NCBI GenBank assembly: GCA_025024175.1
Contig: QCXZ01000075.1
Coordinates: 6,262,001 to 6,326,000 of the forward strand
Reading direction: 5' to 3'
Length of the DNA: 64,000 nt
DNA from: Rhyzopertha dominica
Lineage: Eukaryota > Arthropoda > Insecta > Coleoptera > Bostrichidae
Shown here: positions 12,401 to 27,400 of the stretch, in pieces
How the letters are laid out: every line of letters begins with the position of its first letter
Position numbering within the stretch: the first letter of the stretch is position 1
The notes under the pieces: model-generated
Told to the model about the DNA's origin: nothing
Databases searched by the model: none
The model's input: only the letters and a program-made list of their open reading frames with translations
Translations under genes and position numbers: made by a program

Positions 12401-15400
12401 CTGCTTATGAGATTCACAATACAAACTTGACAACATATATCTTCGAAACTAACAAGAATTTTTAACTCATTCTTTTTTTAAATGAAGGTTTTAGTTTTCT
12501 GAAAGAGCTTAATTTTCAATTTTTGCAAAATTTTTTACTATCAATTTTTTAACAAATTAAAAAGAAAAAAATGGTGATATTAAAAAAAGGAAGGAATCCC
12601 CTTAAACTTTAATAAGTAATTCGCCTGTATGTTGTACCTCTAAAAATCACTGCTCATTATTTTTGTCGTTTACACAGTGATTATAGAAAAAATCAGTGCA
12701 AATTCTATTGTTTGTTTTCAGGGATTCCTGTAGCCGAAAAGTTCAGCTTCTGCGTACACACCATCCTAAGTGACATAGCAGCAAGATGCGAAGCTGCCAG
12801 AGCAGAAATTATCAGCACCCAAGTCGAGTGCCTGATCGACCTAACGTCGATAATAAAGAACGCCCAAGAGTCTCAAAGCTCGAGCCAGGTCAAGTTGTAT
12901 CTTTGCAAAACGACCATTCCGATCTTGATTGGCCTGGCTAGAGCTTTGGGTAGATTCGCTACCACCGATCCTCCTTTGATTTGTCGACTGTTTCCGAAGC
13001 CTGAGCCACCTATGACTCAAAATAACATTACAGTGGAGAAGAACAATTATAAACGTAGCTTCAGTAATTTCAGGTCGATTATTCCAAGGAGTCTTTCGGG
13101 AAATCTCACTGCTACGGTGGATATTTTAGCAATTACACAAGTGAGTTGATTTTTTGCAATGATGTCAATAGAAAATGTTATTAATGTCAACTGAACGGAG
13201 GCAAATGCGACATTTTTAAACTATTGGTAGAAAATAACACTTGGTTTGTTTCGGCCTTCTAGTTCTTTGTCAAAGAGTTTGTAGACAAAACTGATGCTTA
13301 TCGTAAAGGGTGACAATTTATACGAGTCATGTTTTTTAAGTAAGTACCGTTTTGCGATTCCCCCGCCGCAGCGCTACGGTCGGCGTTCCGCACATGCGCG
13401 CTGGTTACCTACATCTCTTGTCTACCCACTGACGCCATTACAGTTTGATTCTTCATTGTATACGTTGTTTACTGAGTGTTTAAGATGCCTCCGACAATTG
13501 TGAGTCCCGCCGATTGTGAAGTACGGGCTGTTATACGATTTCTTAGTGCTAAAGGCGTAAAACCGATCGATATTCATCGTGAGATCTGTGAAGTTTGCGG
13601 ACAAAACATTATGAGTGATGGAATGGTAAGGAAATGGGTTCCGAAAATGTTGACGGATTTGCACAAAACCCAACGTTTAGGCAGTGCATTGACTTTCCTT
13701 GAGCGGTACCACAATGAAGGTGAAGATTTTTTAGACCAAATTGTTACTGGTGACGAAACATGGGTGGCCTACGTCACACCAGAATCGAAACAACAATCCA
13801 TGGNATGGCGACATTCATCATCACCCAAAAAAGTGAAGTTTAAGCAAACAATTTCTGCCCGGAAAATCATGTGCACAGTTTTTTGGGACAGAAAAGGAGT
13901 ATTGCTAGTGGAGTTTCTGCCTCGTAATGAGACAATCAATGCAGCGTCTTATTGTAAGACATTGAGCAATCTGCGTCGTGCAATCCAGAACAAAAGACGT
14001 GGCAAGTTGAGTAAGGGTATCGTTTTGCTGCATGGCAATGCCCGTCCACATGTGGCTAATGGGACCAAAGATCTCATCAAATCTTTTAAATGGGAAACTA
14101 GATCATCCTCCATACAGCCCTGATCTGGCGCCCAGCGACTACCATTTGTTCCTGCACTTGAAGAAACACCTGGGTGGTCAGCGTCTTCAAGACGATAACG
14201 AAGTCGAAACATTTGTGATACAGTGGTTAACAAGTCAGGCGGCAGAATTTTATGAGGAGGGTATTCAAAAACTGGTGCCACGTTATGACAAAAGCCTCAA
14301 TATTCACGGAAATTATGTAGAAAAGAAGATGAAGGTACAGGCTTTCATGTAAGATAAAATTATTGCGATATCTTATGCACGTCTTTTTTTAATTCCAAAA
14401 CGGTACTTACTTAAAAAACATGCCTCTTACTTGTGGTTAGGGATATATTGCATTTAAAAAAAATTAAATATAAAAACCCAGGGCACTACGGGGCCTTTCA
14501 GAAACTGGAAATTTTTCAATTTAGACTATAACTCAAAAACTGTCGTGCTAATCTATCTCAAAAAAGTTGAACAGGGTCGCGAAAATCCTCTTCCCTCCAG
14601 CTTTTATAATAGCCGAGATACTTTTGGGAAAACTGAAAAAGACCGAATTAAATGAATCGACAGTCATTTAAATATATTACAACCCTTTGATTTACAACAG
14701 AGTCATCTCTCTGCTTATTGCCAAAATACTTAATACCTTGCCTTTTCTAGGGTTATGATACAACGGATGTAGCTCACAATACAGAGTCCCTCAAACGAAG
14801 TGCTGTGAGCAATCATACTCGTGAAAATTATGATCCAACAACGTACTTCTTCTCTAAAATCGGTTCAAGCTTCAACCAGTTTCCCCACATGAAGTTTGGT
14901 GAAGATACAGACAAAAAAGTTCTGTTTCCTCAGGCACACTTACAGACAATCTTGGCACTGGCCAAGAAACTGTTGACCAAGGAAATGTTGACTTATTTAG
15001 ATGAAGAAGCACTAGAAGTATACGCTACCGGGAAGATACAAATTTTTCCATACAAGACGTTTTCGGAAACTATCAATTTGGTTATGGTGACACTCTTGAG
15101 GGAGTTGTTGCAACCGCAGAGGGAGCTGCCAGCTCCTTTTACCAAAGATGTACAGGAATTTGTTAAAGGTAAAGGTTTTTTTAACCTGTTTGTTGCTTTT
15201 TTTTAATTCACTTTTTGCAGGACTATTCTTGAATGGTCAGACTGAATTACAAAGCAGAAATCATGATGCTAGTGAGAGAGAGGACAGAGAGAGCAACTAT
15301 GCTCTTGTTAACAAGTTCAAGGTTAATGTGATGGCTAACGCTGCATGTGTGGATTTACTTGTTTGGGCCATAGGGGATGAAACTGGTAAGTAAATTCCCC

Positions 15401-18400
15401 AAAAAAATTAATTTTAAAAAATTGAACATATTACATTAGCGAATGTTAATTGCGCAGTCGAAATTTGTTTGATTGTCTATTTTTTTTTAATTAATGAACA
15501 TATTGTTATGGTGTACACTAGTTCAGTTTAAGTAGGACCGAAGCTATCATGAATTGATCAAGTTTAAAATTCACTTCAGTTCAATAAACGCGAATTATCT
15601 TTAAATCTAAAAACTTCTTGTCTTATTAAGTATAAAACAGTCTAATAGTGCTAATAACTGTATTACTTTTTGACAGCTATAAATTTAAATTATCACAGTA
15701 GCACTTTTTGAACCTTTATCATTTCATTCGTGTGTTTGTTAGTTAACAAATACAATAATTCTGTAATGTACAGAATATTCTACGACAAGCCACATTTAAA
15801 GAATACTGGGAATCAATTAAAGCAACTTTCTGAAAATTTGTTTCATTACAACAATGTTTATTTGCTCAATCGCTTTAAAATGCTCGAAAACATCTAAAAA
15901 CAAAATTTGAGCAAAAAAATTTATTTTCTTAAAATTTGCATTACATATAAATCTCGATTTCCAGCGGTTTCTTTTTGTATATTAAACAGAAAACAGTTAT
16001 TTTGATATCAACCCTGTTTTTAGAGGATGGTTATCCAAAAGAAATATTTTCAGGCATGCATTTGCTAATTTACTTTTATTTGCTACATTTTTTATTCATA
16101 TTTTGATTATCCTGTTACAGTGGATGTCGAATTTAATTTGTCAACTTTGGGTCATGCCCTCACGATTATACTAGGTGAACAGCATGCTTTTGAGCTACCC
16201 TTGTTTTTATATCCTTTAGGAGCGTCTTTAAACATTTCTTGGTTTGTGAAATTTTAAAGGCGTTCCTATAGTTGTGCTGTATTTTCATACATATCGCTAC
16301 GTCCTAAAATTCAGAGATTATTGACACCTTCATCTTGTAGTATATTAACACTGCATAATTTGTAAACAGTTCCAATGGATGCAAATATTTTTTGACAAAC
16401 AACTTTGCCTAAAATAAAAATGAATTGAAGTTGGTTTGCAAATTTGGCAGTTTTGGTTTTATTTCAAACGTGTGCTGCAAAGTAGGATAGAACTTAATTA
16501 CACTAATGATTGTAATGTGATTTTGGTTTTCGGATTTCTTGTTAAAACAATACCTGAATAATTTTCTTTATAAGTGTCATATTCCAGGTGCCGATGGTCT
16601 GTGTGGAAGGCTTACAGAAAAGATTAACTCTAACCACAACCACAAACTTATTTTGGCACATATGCCATTGTTGATGGTTTGTCTGGAAGGTTTGGGAAAG
16701 CTAGCACAGAAATTCCCAAATATTGCTTCCACTTCAATATATTGTTTAAAAGATTTTCTCATCACGCCCTCTCCCATATTGTTAAAGTTACATCGACAAG
16801 CTAGCGAAAAGAACAACAAGGAGAACTTGAAAATAACAGGTATGTGTCTTAAAACTTGGACATTAAACAGTATTTTTCTTGTATATTAGCTGAAAAAATT
16901 TAAATTACTCTATTTTTTAAGAACATTTAAAACATTAAGATTTTTAAGTTAGATTCTTAGTTTTGATCGCGATAGTAGATAGAGAGGTATATGCACGGCC
17001 GTATGGTAACTGTATGCAACTGCGGCTCAGATTCGTAGTCAGTGTGGGAGAGAGAGGTCTAGTAAGAGATGCAAGATAGTAGTAAAAGCGCTCGCCAGTG
17101 ACATGCATAACCATACATTCGGTGTGGTATTTGTGTGAAGTTTTTTGAAATAACTAAAATGTGAAAGTATTGTGTGGTGCCGAACTGTAACAGTAATTCT
17201 TTCGATAGAGCTTTATATGCAAAAAAAATTTAAATCGTCGTCCACATCTAGGGATCATCTTTATCGAACAAATGTTTCTGATACAGCTGGTCCTTCATCT
17301 AGACTTACTATTTTAAAATCCAGAAAACGGCTAAGTCATCCAAATCAGATCATTTCACAGTTAACAAAGAATAGTATTTTAACCAAACATATTCACAGTG
17401 TTGTTTTTGACAATGTAGTGGATGAATTCTTTTCAAATGCATATTCTATTTCATTTCCTTGTAAAGAACACGAAGCAGAAATACTTTCAAAATTTTGTTT
17501 ATTGTTATATTATAATGAGAATTAAATAGTACTATGAGCACAATGACAGAGATACTGATAAATCAAGTGCAAGGAAGAAGAGGGAATCTAACTTACTGTT
17601 TTTTTTTAATTTTTAGATCTTGTATATGTATTTTTAATAAACGTTGACTGCAGAAGTTCCACTTTTTTTTCCTAACACTCTTATTTGATATACTTCTGAA
17701 GTTTAGTGTGAAATGAGTATCATCCTCATAATATAAGAAATATATAGAATAGTCATATTTCTGTGCTTAATTTCACTTCCACATCCAACGGATGGGAAGT
17801 ATTGTATCGGGACAGAAATTTTCAAAAATTTTAATTTGCTCAATCGCTTTAAAAGACTCGAAACGTCCAAAAACAAAATATTTCCAAAAAATGAATTTTG
17901 GACCCAGTCCACACATTTTTTAAAATTTTGCTATTATATAGAAAATTAAATTTCTGATCGAAAAGTACTGTTGCAATTGTTTTTAGTTAATAATTTTGTA
18001 GTTATTTAGAAAAAAACGATTTTACAAAATTTATGGATTTTTGCTAATATCATGAGAACAGTTTGTCGTAGAAAAAATGTCTGGAAATATTAAAATGCTC
18101 AAAACCTCATTATTGATGGTATAATATAAGAAATAAAAGCGTAAATTTCATTTTGACAACTTGATCTGGAAGTATAGATTCAATTTGCAGCGGATTTTCA
18201 TTATCTGACGCAAATCTGTTCTAAAATTGTTGCACAAGTAACAACAGAATCTTATCATTTCCACACTTTTTGAAAAATAAATGAACCATCGCTATTCGCT
18301 TAGGTAATGTTGGGAATCAAATTGATATTATCAACACAGCATGCGCTGTAAAGTATCCTTATGCAAAGCGGAGCGATTCCCACTATGCTCTATCTCTCTC

Positions 18401-21400
18401 TAACGCGACTGGCTACGGAATCGGGCAGCTCCACACGGCATCGTGCGTATACCTCTCTATCTACTACCGTGGTTTTGATGTATTGTTTGTACAGCGTTCA
18501 CAAATGGGCTCAAACTGGAAGATACTAAACATGTGTCTTCTACGCAAACTGCATTTGAGAAACTTAGGGATGCTGCAATAGAAAATTTATGTTATGCCCT
18601 ACAAGCCTCTCATAGTATTGATCCAGATTGCGTGAGGGCTCTAGTTGCAAGTGTTTCAAATAGGCTATTTACGGCTGAAAAAAGTGACAGGTAAGTGCTT
18701 GTATGCTAATATTAAATTAGATTTTTGCTGTTATTGTTTTGTATTGAGCAACTACTGTTTCAGAGATCAGAGTTTGGCAATAACTTAGTTAAGATTGTTT
18801 AAAAAACAGTTATGGTAATGAGAAAAATATAAAAAATTCTTTTACATATTTCAACTAAATTTTTCTTTAAATTAAATAGATGCTAGTGTTCTGCATCTGT
18901 ATTTAATAAATGCTTGACAGCCACACACTGCAATCTTTCAGTGGATAAGCACAATTTTATACTAATTATATAATTATAAATTTTTATGTTTTGTATGCAA
19001 AAAGATGTAGGAAGACAAAAGTTTTTAATTACGTAAATGTTTGTTTCATTTTATCCTATTTCAACTCTGTTAAATGCCACATTTTAATATTAAATATTAT
19101 TCATTTTAGTTTCTGTATTTCTGTAATTTGATTACATTATTTAATACAAACAATTCAAAATTATTAAAAGTTATTTTCAAATATTCACCATTTTTCTCAA
19201 TACATTTTTGGCATCTCCTTTTTATGCTTTTAATTACTCATTCATTTTGTAATTTTATTAAAATATTAAACAAATCAAAAAGTTTGAAATTTATAGTATT
19301 GTGACTATTAAAAACTAAAAAAAGTAATAAAAGTTTAGTTATGCTACATTGTGTATGTTTTATTATTAGTGTGCACTTGGTAAACTTCTTATTGGAATAA
19401 TAAAAATAAAATAACTAAAAACCTTCTTATTTTATTAAATGAACAGCTAATTAAGCATTTTTTTAAGAATTTGTTTTAGTTGTATTGGTATAGTTTGTAT
19501 TAACATTTATATATTATATTACATTATTATGCATTAACACATTCCAAATGTAAAAACTCAAGTAATTCATTAACTTAAATTTTTCCTTAATTTATAAATA
19601 AATAACTCCATCTCTATGGTAAAGATTTTTACCATAAAATAACTGTTTTGTTAGATTAATAAAGAAATAAAAAAGTAAACCAAAATGGAATTCATGCATT
19701 AGAATTTTCCATACTCTTTTTTTACAAAGTGTTACACTGTATTATTTTATTGCAACTAAACTTTCTAATTTTAAGTAACCTTCCAGCGAATCTACCCTAA
19801 TTGCAACGAACATAGTAATCATGTTGGGTCATGTCGCTGTGTCCATGAAGGGTGTTCCGAAAACTACTGACACCATTCTGCAGTTCTTTCAACAGCGGTT
19901 CTGTAGGGTACCTTCAACGTTAGATACTTTGATTGTTGACCAGTTGGGCTGTATGGTGATCGCCCAGTGTGATAGTAGAGTGTATGAAGTCGTCATGAAA
20001 ATGTTCATGATGATTACAGTGGAAAGTGGAAGCGCTGCTTATGGCAATAATACAAATGATCGTGCTCAGTATAGGTAAATGTTTTTAGATATTGGTTTTT
20101 GATTAATAGAAGACTTCTCAGTGCACTAGTATTGAATATGACGTGTATATATAGCACATGGACCTTAAAAAAAAATTGTGTTGCTAATGTTTTAGTATTA
20201 TTTATAATTGCTATATAACTTCAAAATTTGCCAATAAAAAATGGTGGGATTTGATTTTGAAGAATCTTTAAATATCTAAAATTATGTTTCAACATTTTTC
20301 TCTAGTTGTCACGGTATCGATACTGTTTAGCTAAATAACTTAGTAACTTCTAGATGCTGTATCCCTTAAATGTTTCCATAAACTTGAACAAGGTTGACTT
20401 ATTTTAGTAGGATTTTCAATAAGATTAGAATTTGTCATAAACTGTTACATAAGATTTCTTTCTAAAAAAAAAAAAAATTAATTTCTCGAAAAACCTGAGG
20501 TTGGAAGCATTTTTCATTTCCAAATCATTGCCAAAATATTAGGTACGACACCACAGATAACTGAGTTTCCATTTACACTCATAAACGCAATTACACTCAT
20601 ATTGTTGAAGTATTTTCAAACAAGAACTACATATAATTATATAGAGATTCTTAAAAGTCTGTTCCCCATCTATATTTTATCAGTAAATTATTTACATTTG
20701 TTTTTAACTGATATTAAAATGCCACCTAGCAGGTAATTTAGCAACTTTAAACATATTTAGAGAGTGTCTTTGGTGCATTCATATATAAGATTTTATTACC
20801 TACGTCTCATTACCCCCAGCGAATTACCCTGTATAAGACTGAAATGGAATAAAATACTGTAATTATTTTATATTTTAAGGCATGTTTCAAGACCTGTTAT
20901 TAATGCCTTAGCAAATATTGCTGCTAACATTCAAGGAGAACAGCAAATGAACGAACTGCTGGGTCGGTTACTAGAATTGTTTGTTCAGTTGGGTTTAGAA
21001 GGAAAAAGAGCAAGTGAAAAATCACCAGGTATGTAGTTTTTCTTCTCAAATTAATAATTATATTTGCAAAGAAGTTGTTTAATAGAAATATGCAATTAGA
21101 TAGAAGCTGTTTCACATTTTTTAAATATAATCGTAATAACATTTTCAATATTAATATCAAACTTGCAAAGAATGATGGGCCTGAATCTTATCTTTTGTAC
21201 AATACATTGCATATAAGATTTTATTTATTTATTTTTTCAACCAGGTGATAATGATTATATTTGAGTATTGTAGTTTTATATGATTTGCATCATTAAATAC
21301 TATATTTTCTCACTCATAGATTTTTTTATTAGGTGCTTTAAAAGCATCAAGCTCCGCTGGAAACCTTGGAGTATTAATTCCTGTAATAGCAGTGCTACTA

Positions 21401-24400
21401 AGAAGGCTTCCACCCATAAGGAACCCTAAACCAAGGATGCACAAACTTTTCCGTGATTTCTGGCTGTACTGCGTCATCATGGGTTTTACCGCAGCAGATT
21501 CAGGTAACTATCAATTTCATTTTGACACTGCTGTTTGATGAAATTACCCGAAAGAGTGTACTGCACTGTTCCCTATATGTGTTTTTTCTAAACAGCACAC
21601 TGTTCCCCTTTCCAATGTAAGTATGTGTGAATGATCATGGGGAATGTCATTGTATATGAGAACAGCATGTTTTTGTAGCCTTTTCTGCAGTTTACTGATT
21701 CTCTCCTGAATTCTTGTTCTCATATTTTCATATAAATCGGTATAGTTCATCGTAATTTCATATTGGGAATGTATCTATGCTGTCTTGTTTGAGTCGTAGG
21801 CAGTTTGTATTTGTAGCATTCTTTTTTTTATACATTATCTTCAATTTCTGAGCTATTAGTGTAGTCTTTGTGAGAATTTTTCTCATGAGAAGAAAGTAGG
21901 CCTTTCCTTTAATGATAACAATGAGATATATAAGATTTTGAACAATTATGTAAATCATTATAATTGTTACAGTTAGTTCATATTTGCATCACTTTTTTCA
22001 TCTAAAAAACCAGCTGCATAATTAGATCTTCAGTAAGGATAATCTTATTATCTGCCATCTTTTGCAATGCAGATAGGTAAAAATAAAACTGGTTTCTTCC
22101 ATTTTTGTTTGACTAAACCAAAATAAGTTCTATGTTCCTTATCTCATCCGTATGTTATGTTCTCACTAATAAGACTTCTTGACCCGCTGCAACACATATC
22201 TAGATCATGTTAGGAAATATGGAGGGCTTACTTTGTGTCTTTTTTTGTAGAATTTTGAGCTTATATTTGCTCCATTGTTGACATGCTAATTAATTAATTA
22301 TGTACCTTGATTGTAGTTTGTAGATTATGGTATAGAATGGATGGCATTCCTTAATGTTTCTGTGAAAATGTTGCTTAAGTAGATATAATTTGTAGTTGCC
22401 ATCAGATTTCTAGTGCATTTTGTTATGAAAATATAGAAGGGTTTTACTGTAACATTTTTCCTAGGTTAAAGTTAGAATTTCCAAGTTGAAATTTCCATAG
22501 TGAGTTCGATTTTGAAAAGTAAAATCTTTGAAATTGTTCTCACCCTCTCTCCATCTGGTAAATTCTGTTGTTAAACGGGAAAGACAAAAAAACTTATTAT
22601 TAAATTATCTATCATGGATTGCATCCTCTGCAGTTTTGTCTAAGAGACAGTTTTTAACTTAATAATTACTTTCTCTTGCAGTTGATATGTTTTACTCAAA
22701 ATCCAAGATCGTGTCAGTATTGCTGGCAACTCAAAATTATAAATAGCAACTGGGGTCAATTGAAAGCTACTTTCATGCATGAAATGTACTGTATATAATT
22801 GAAACAATTCGTAGCTGCAACCTGCACTGGACTACAGCATAACAGCTTGGAAGAATAATAATATTTTAATAATAACCCTTGTAAAACTCAAGGCAGAAGT
22901 ATAGTTTTTCGTACTTTAACATGGAAATTTCGACTTTAAGTTGCTATAGGTTCCCTTCTATGGTTTCGTATATTGTAGTTGATAGTCTTTCTTAGCATTG
23001 GTACATTTAAATACTCCAATATTAAACTCACACAACTTTATTAAATTATCACCATAACTGATTGAAAAGGAGATGTTAATATTCTTTAAATTTTGAAACT
23101 TTTATAGCTGCTAAAAATTTTAACTCAAGGTGTTTCTTTTCTATTACAAAAAATGGGAAAATATTTTTATTATTAACTATTAATAAATAAAATAATTTGG
23201 TGCCAAGCTTATACACAGCAAATACAGTACACGTCATAGTCTTTGTATAACGACACAAGTAAAATATGGCATAATGCAATGTTCATACTAATTTTGATGT
23301 ATAATTTTAGATCCCAAAACTCTGCTCATTTTAAATGCATTCAGGCACATAAATTTTTGTTTGCTAGGGATAAAAAATGGAAGTGTATTTTTGGATAAAC
23401 ACACAGGTAATTTTATGTCAGCACCTGGGTTTAATAGACAAGTGAAGAGCACTTTTATTGTACTGTTCAAGTAGATATATGTAATCACTTGTATTTATAA
23501 TTTTAACAATACAGTACAGGTGTCCCATTTTCGCTGTAATTGTAGGGTATCTCGGTAACTATTAATCCTAGAAGCTTATTCAACAGGCATACTCAAAATT
23601 TTTTAAGGGGTCACATTTTTGAGGTGTAACACAAACTTGCATTTTTTAATGGAAACCGTAGTTGGCTTTGTTATGGTTAAAACTACCTATTTTTATGATT
23701 AAGAAAATGTACACATTTTTCGCTTTATTTTTATAAATTCTGGTATTATTAAAAAAAAATTTTTTTTTAGTAATTCAGTCAGATTTTATTTTATTTTTAC
23801 ATCCAGGAGGCTATGGAACAAGAAAACAATATAATTTGTAAAAATGCATGTCTATGCTGTGCTGTCTACACCTCAACCAACTGCAATATAATTTGTATTA
23901 TAAAGTGAAAATTTTAATTCATTAAAAATAATATATGCATATTTGGATACATATGTATATGACTCCTAAAAGCACTCATGCAGTTCTTTCATCAGTAACC
24001 TAGGACTAATGAAAATCATTGTTTATTTGCATTGTTTAGCATCACAATATTTATTATTATTAAAATCTCATTAAACTATTATAAAAATTGGAATAATACC
24101 AAAATTTGAAATCAGAAAAATCGGTCTTTTCAATCTTAGTAAAAACCATTTAAAAAATGCAAGTTTGTGTTATATCTCTAAAATGTAACCCCCTAAAGAA
24201 ATTCTGCATAGGTCACTGGATTCAAAATAAAAATATCTACAAAAAATGTCTCCACAGTTTTTTTGTATCTCCATACCCAATCGAGATACTGAGAACTGGA
24301 GAAACATTACAAAAAAATTAGATAGTAATGACGAAACCGCAACCCTCTAGCATTAATAGTTACCGAGATACCCTACAATTATGACGAAAATGATACAGTA

Positions 24401-27400
24401 CAAAATTTTCTCTTTAGGAATGCCATGAGGCAGTTGTGATGTTGTCACTTTAAATATTATTTATTTTAAACTTACAGGAATTGAGTTTTGCTAAAATGTA
24501 CCATAAATAGTAGATAACGCTTAACTTTGTTAACTTAAAATAGATTTGTACACTATATTTCATTTGTGCCTGTCTGGTCAACGTCACTCACCACATTTTC
24601 ATGATACAGTCTTTCATGTGATTCACAGGTTTGTGGCCTCAGGAATGGTACGAAGGAGTTAAAGAAATAGCGGTAAAATCTCCCTCGCTTGTGTCGCCCA
24701 CTTCTAGTCGATCGGAAATGAGAGAATTACAGTACACTAGTGCTGTCAGGAATGATAGCGTGTCATTCAATGAATTGCACGAGCTTCGAATGCAAATATT
24801 GGAACTTCTTAGGCATCCTCCGGATGTCACAGCTTATGTTAATAAGCTATCTTTTGCTCAGTTGACGTTCTTGTTAAGTGTGTATTGGGTGGAGACTCTA
24901 AGGTAAGGATCTGTTAATCGTTTACTGTTTTGAAAAGAATTATAGAAATTGAAAATTTGTGAGTGGGGGAAAGGGGGAGGATTAAGTTTTATGGAAAGAT
25001 GATAGCAAACAGAGCATATGTATTAGTAGAAAATAACCAGTCTAATAGGGCAGTTTTGTTTATGAATGGGAGACTGTTAACATTTTGACTCTTTAGTGTC
25101 AAAGAAAGTTTGAAACAAGCTAGTTAATTCATTGATATTTTTAAGTTTTCAATTTTTTTAATTCAAAAAAGTCTTATATAGTAATTGTTTTTACCTGTTA
25201 TGTTACCTATGAATTTTGATAGTTTATATAATGGAGATTGTATATTATTGATAATTGGACGTAGGGGAGTGTTTTGTTTATGTATTTGAGGTTGTTGTCC
25301 ATAAATTTTTGGTGGTAGTGCATTGTAGGTTGAACTAAGAAAGAGAAAATAAGCGAAATTAATGCCAAAAATAAATAATACATATGGCACAAACAATGCA
25401 GGAAATTACATTATTATAGTTATTTTAAATTTTCTATTTTTTACAATGTTTTAATTATCGAAGATATTTATTTTGTAATTTTAAATTTGTACATAAATAT
25501 AAAAAATAAAGCTTGAAAGAGGTGAAAGTAATCCACCGAAATGTCTCTAAAATAAAGATAACTATATTAAATATTGGCGAAAAAATTGTTAATCAAAAGG
25601 TTACAAAATTGTGTGTGCTTGCTGATATTTTAGTATGCAAATAGACAGAGTTCTTCTCAGAAGGTTGTGCAATGGTTGACTGAATTTCAGAGTGTCTTAT
25701 TCGTCAGAGCCAAGCCTCCAACCGATCATTTCGGACTATCTGAGCGATACAGCCTTGCAAAAAGACAAAGCCGGCATGTGGAACTGTGTATCTTCGGTGA
25801 GTGAGAGGGTGTTTGAGAAATTCCTGGATGTCATGAGGAATAAGCCTAAGGATGAAGCCAGGGAAGCATATCTAGAGGAACATGCGCAGTTCTTGCTTGT
25901 CAATTTCAACAATCCACATAAGCAGATCAGAAGGGTGTCCGATAAGTTCTTGTCCGATTTGGTCGATACGTTTCCCCATCTTCTTTGGAATAAAAAGTAA
26001 GTTTATGAAATATTTTTAATTGTGCTAAGTCTTTTTTATGTATTCCCTGATCTGGTTACAAGTTTGTTCATTAAACTTGTAGAGTTTTATGGACGATGTT
26101 AGATGTACTTCAGGTTCTCTCGCATTCACTGCAGTTGGATCCAAACAAAGAAACTCCAGCGTTGCGAATTCCAAGAACATCTTATTCCATCCAGCTTGTC
26201 GATACCTTAGAGTCCAGAGAGGTACGAATAACAGAAGACTGTCAAGAGGAATTAAATGTTGAAGTTTAAAACCTGTTTTAGAGCATTATGAAGGATTTTT
26301 CGACTCATTCTGATAGGATTCTCAAGGAAGCTATGAAATGGGCACCTGAATGGACTACTTCGCATATACAGGTTGGTAAAGAAATTAGAATGTTAAATAA
26401 AGAATTTTTTCCAAAAACCTAATAATCTTATGTATGGATGCTGAAAGCAATTCACTCTCATGAAAGCATTATAATATTCTTGAAAATTAATGTTGTTGTT
26501 GTACATTTGCACAGTGCTTTATTTTTAACTGTCCGGTATTAAATAAAACATAACTCTTTAGACTATATTTAACAATACAACAAAAATACATAAATTCCTT
26601 TAGCTATAAAGCTAAATCAACACAAAATAAATAAATTTACTTTACATTTAAAACCACAAAACAATTATTAACAGAAAAATGTTAAAAGGTAAACTGCAAA
26701 GATAGCAAATTGTGCTGTTCCATGAAAAACTTTTGAACTGACATGAACTACCTTAAAGGCAATCACTTGTTGATTGCGAAGGAGAAACAACTGTATCAGA
26801 AAGTTACATAAATTTGGCTAAGAAATAAAAGAAAAGCGACTAGGGATGTTACCATGATTTTTCTAAATTTGTAAAAAAATTGTATTGTTTTTAATATAAA
26901 AAAGTTATTTGTGTTGGAAGATTTCATAATTAAAAGGCGTTAATGAAAATGTTTTTTAATACATATTTTTTTATGTTGGGAATGATATAATTTTTTGTGC
27001 TGTTTGAAGTAGTAGAAACTGTATGGCTGTATCTTTTTTAGTTTAAAATTTATTGCAGATTATCGCAGGTAACCAATTATCTTTTTTTACAAAATTTCTA
27101 ATAATCTAATAAAACAAGGGTGCTTCATTAAAAAAACCATAGTATTTGTGCTTTTTCAGTACAGTTGGAAATTGGCCACCTTTGAAAGTAAAAGGCTTTT
27201 GTATAAAACAGTTTCCATGTTTATATACATATATGTTTACCTAATCCCCGTCTATTTAATGAAATAGTATAATAGTAACATTTTTCTTCATTTTATTGAA
27301 TCCATGTTTGAGCAGAAATATTTTTTGCAGTTTTGCAGAACAAGTTCTATATTTTATCTTTTTTCAGTTTAACTGATAGGACTGTTGATAAAAATCAGTT

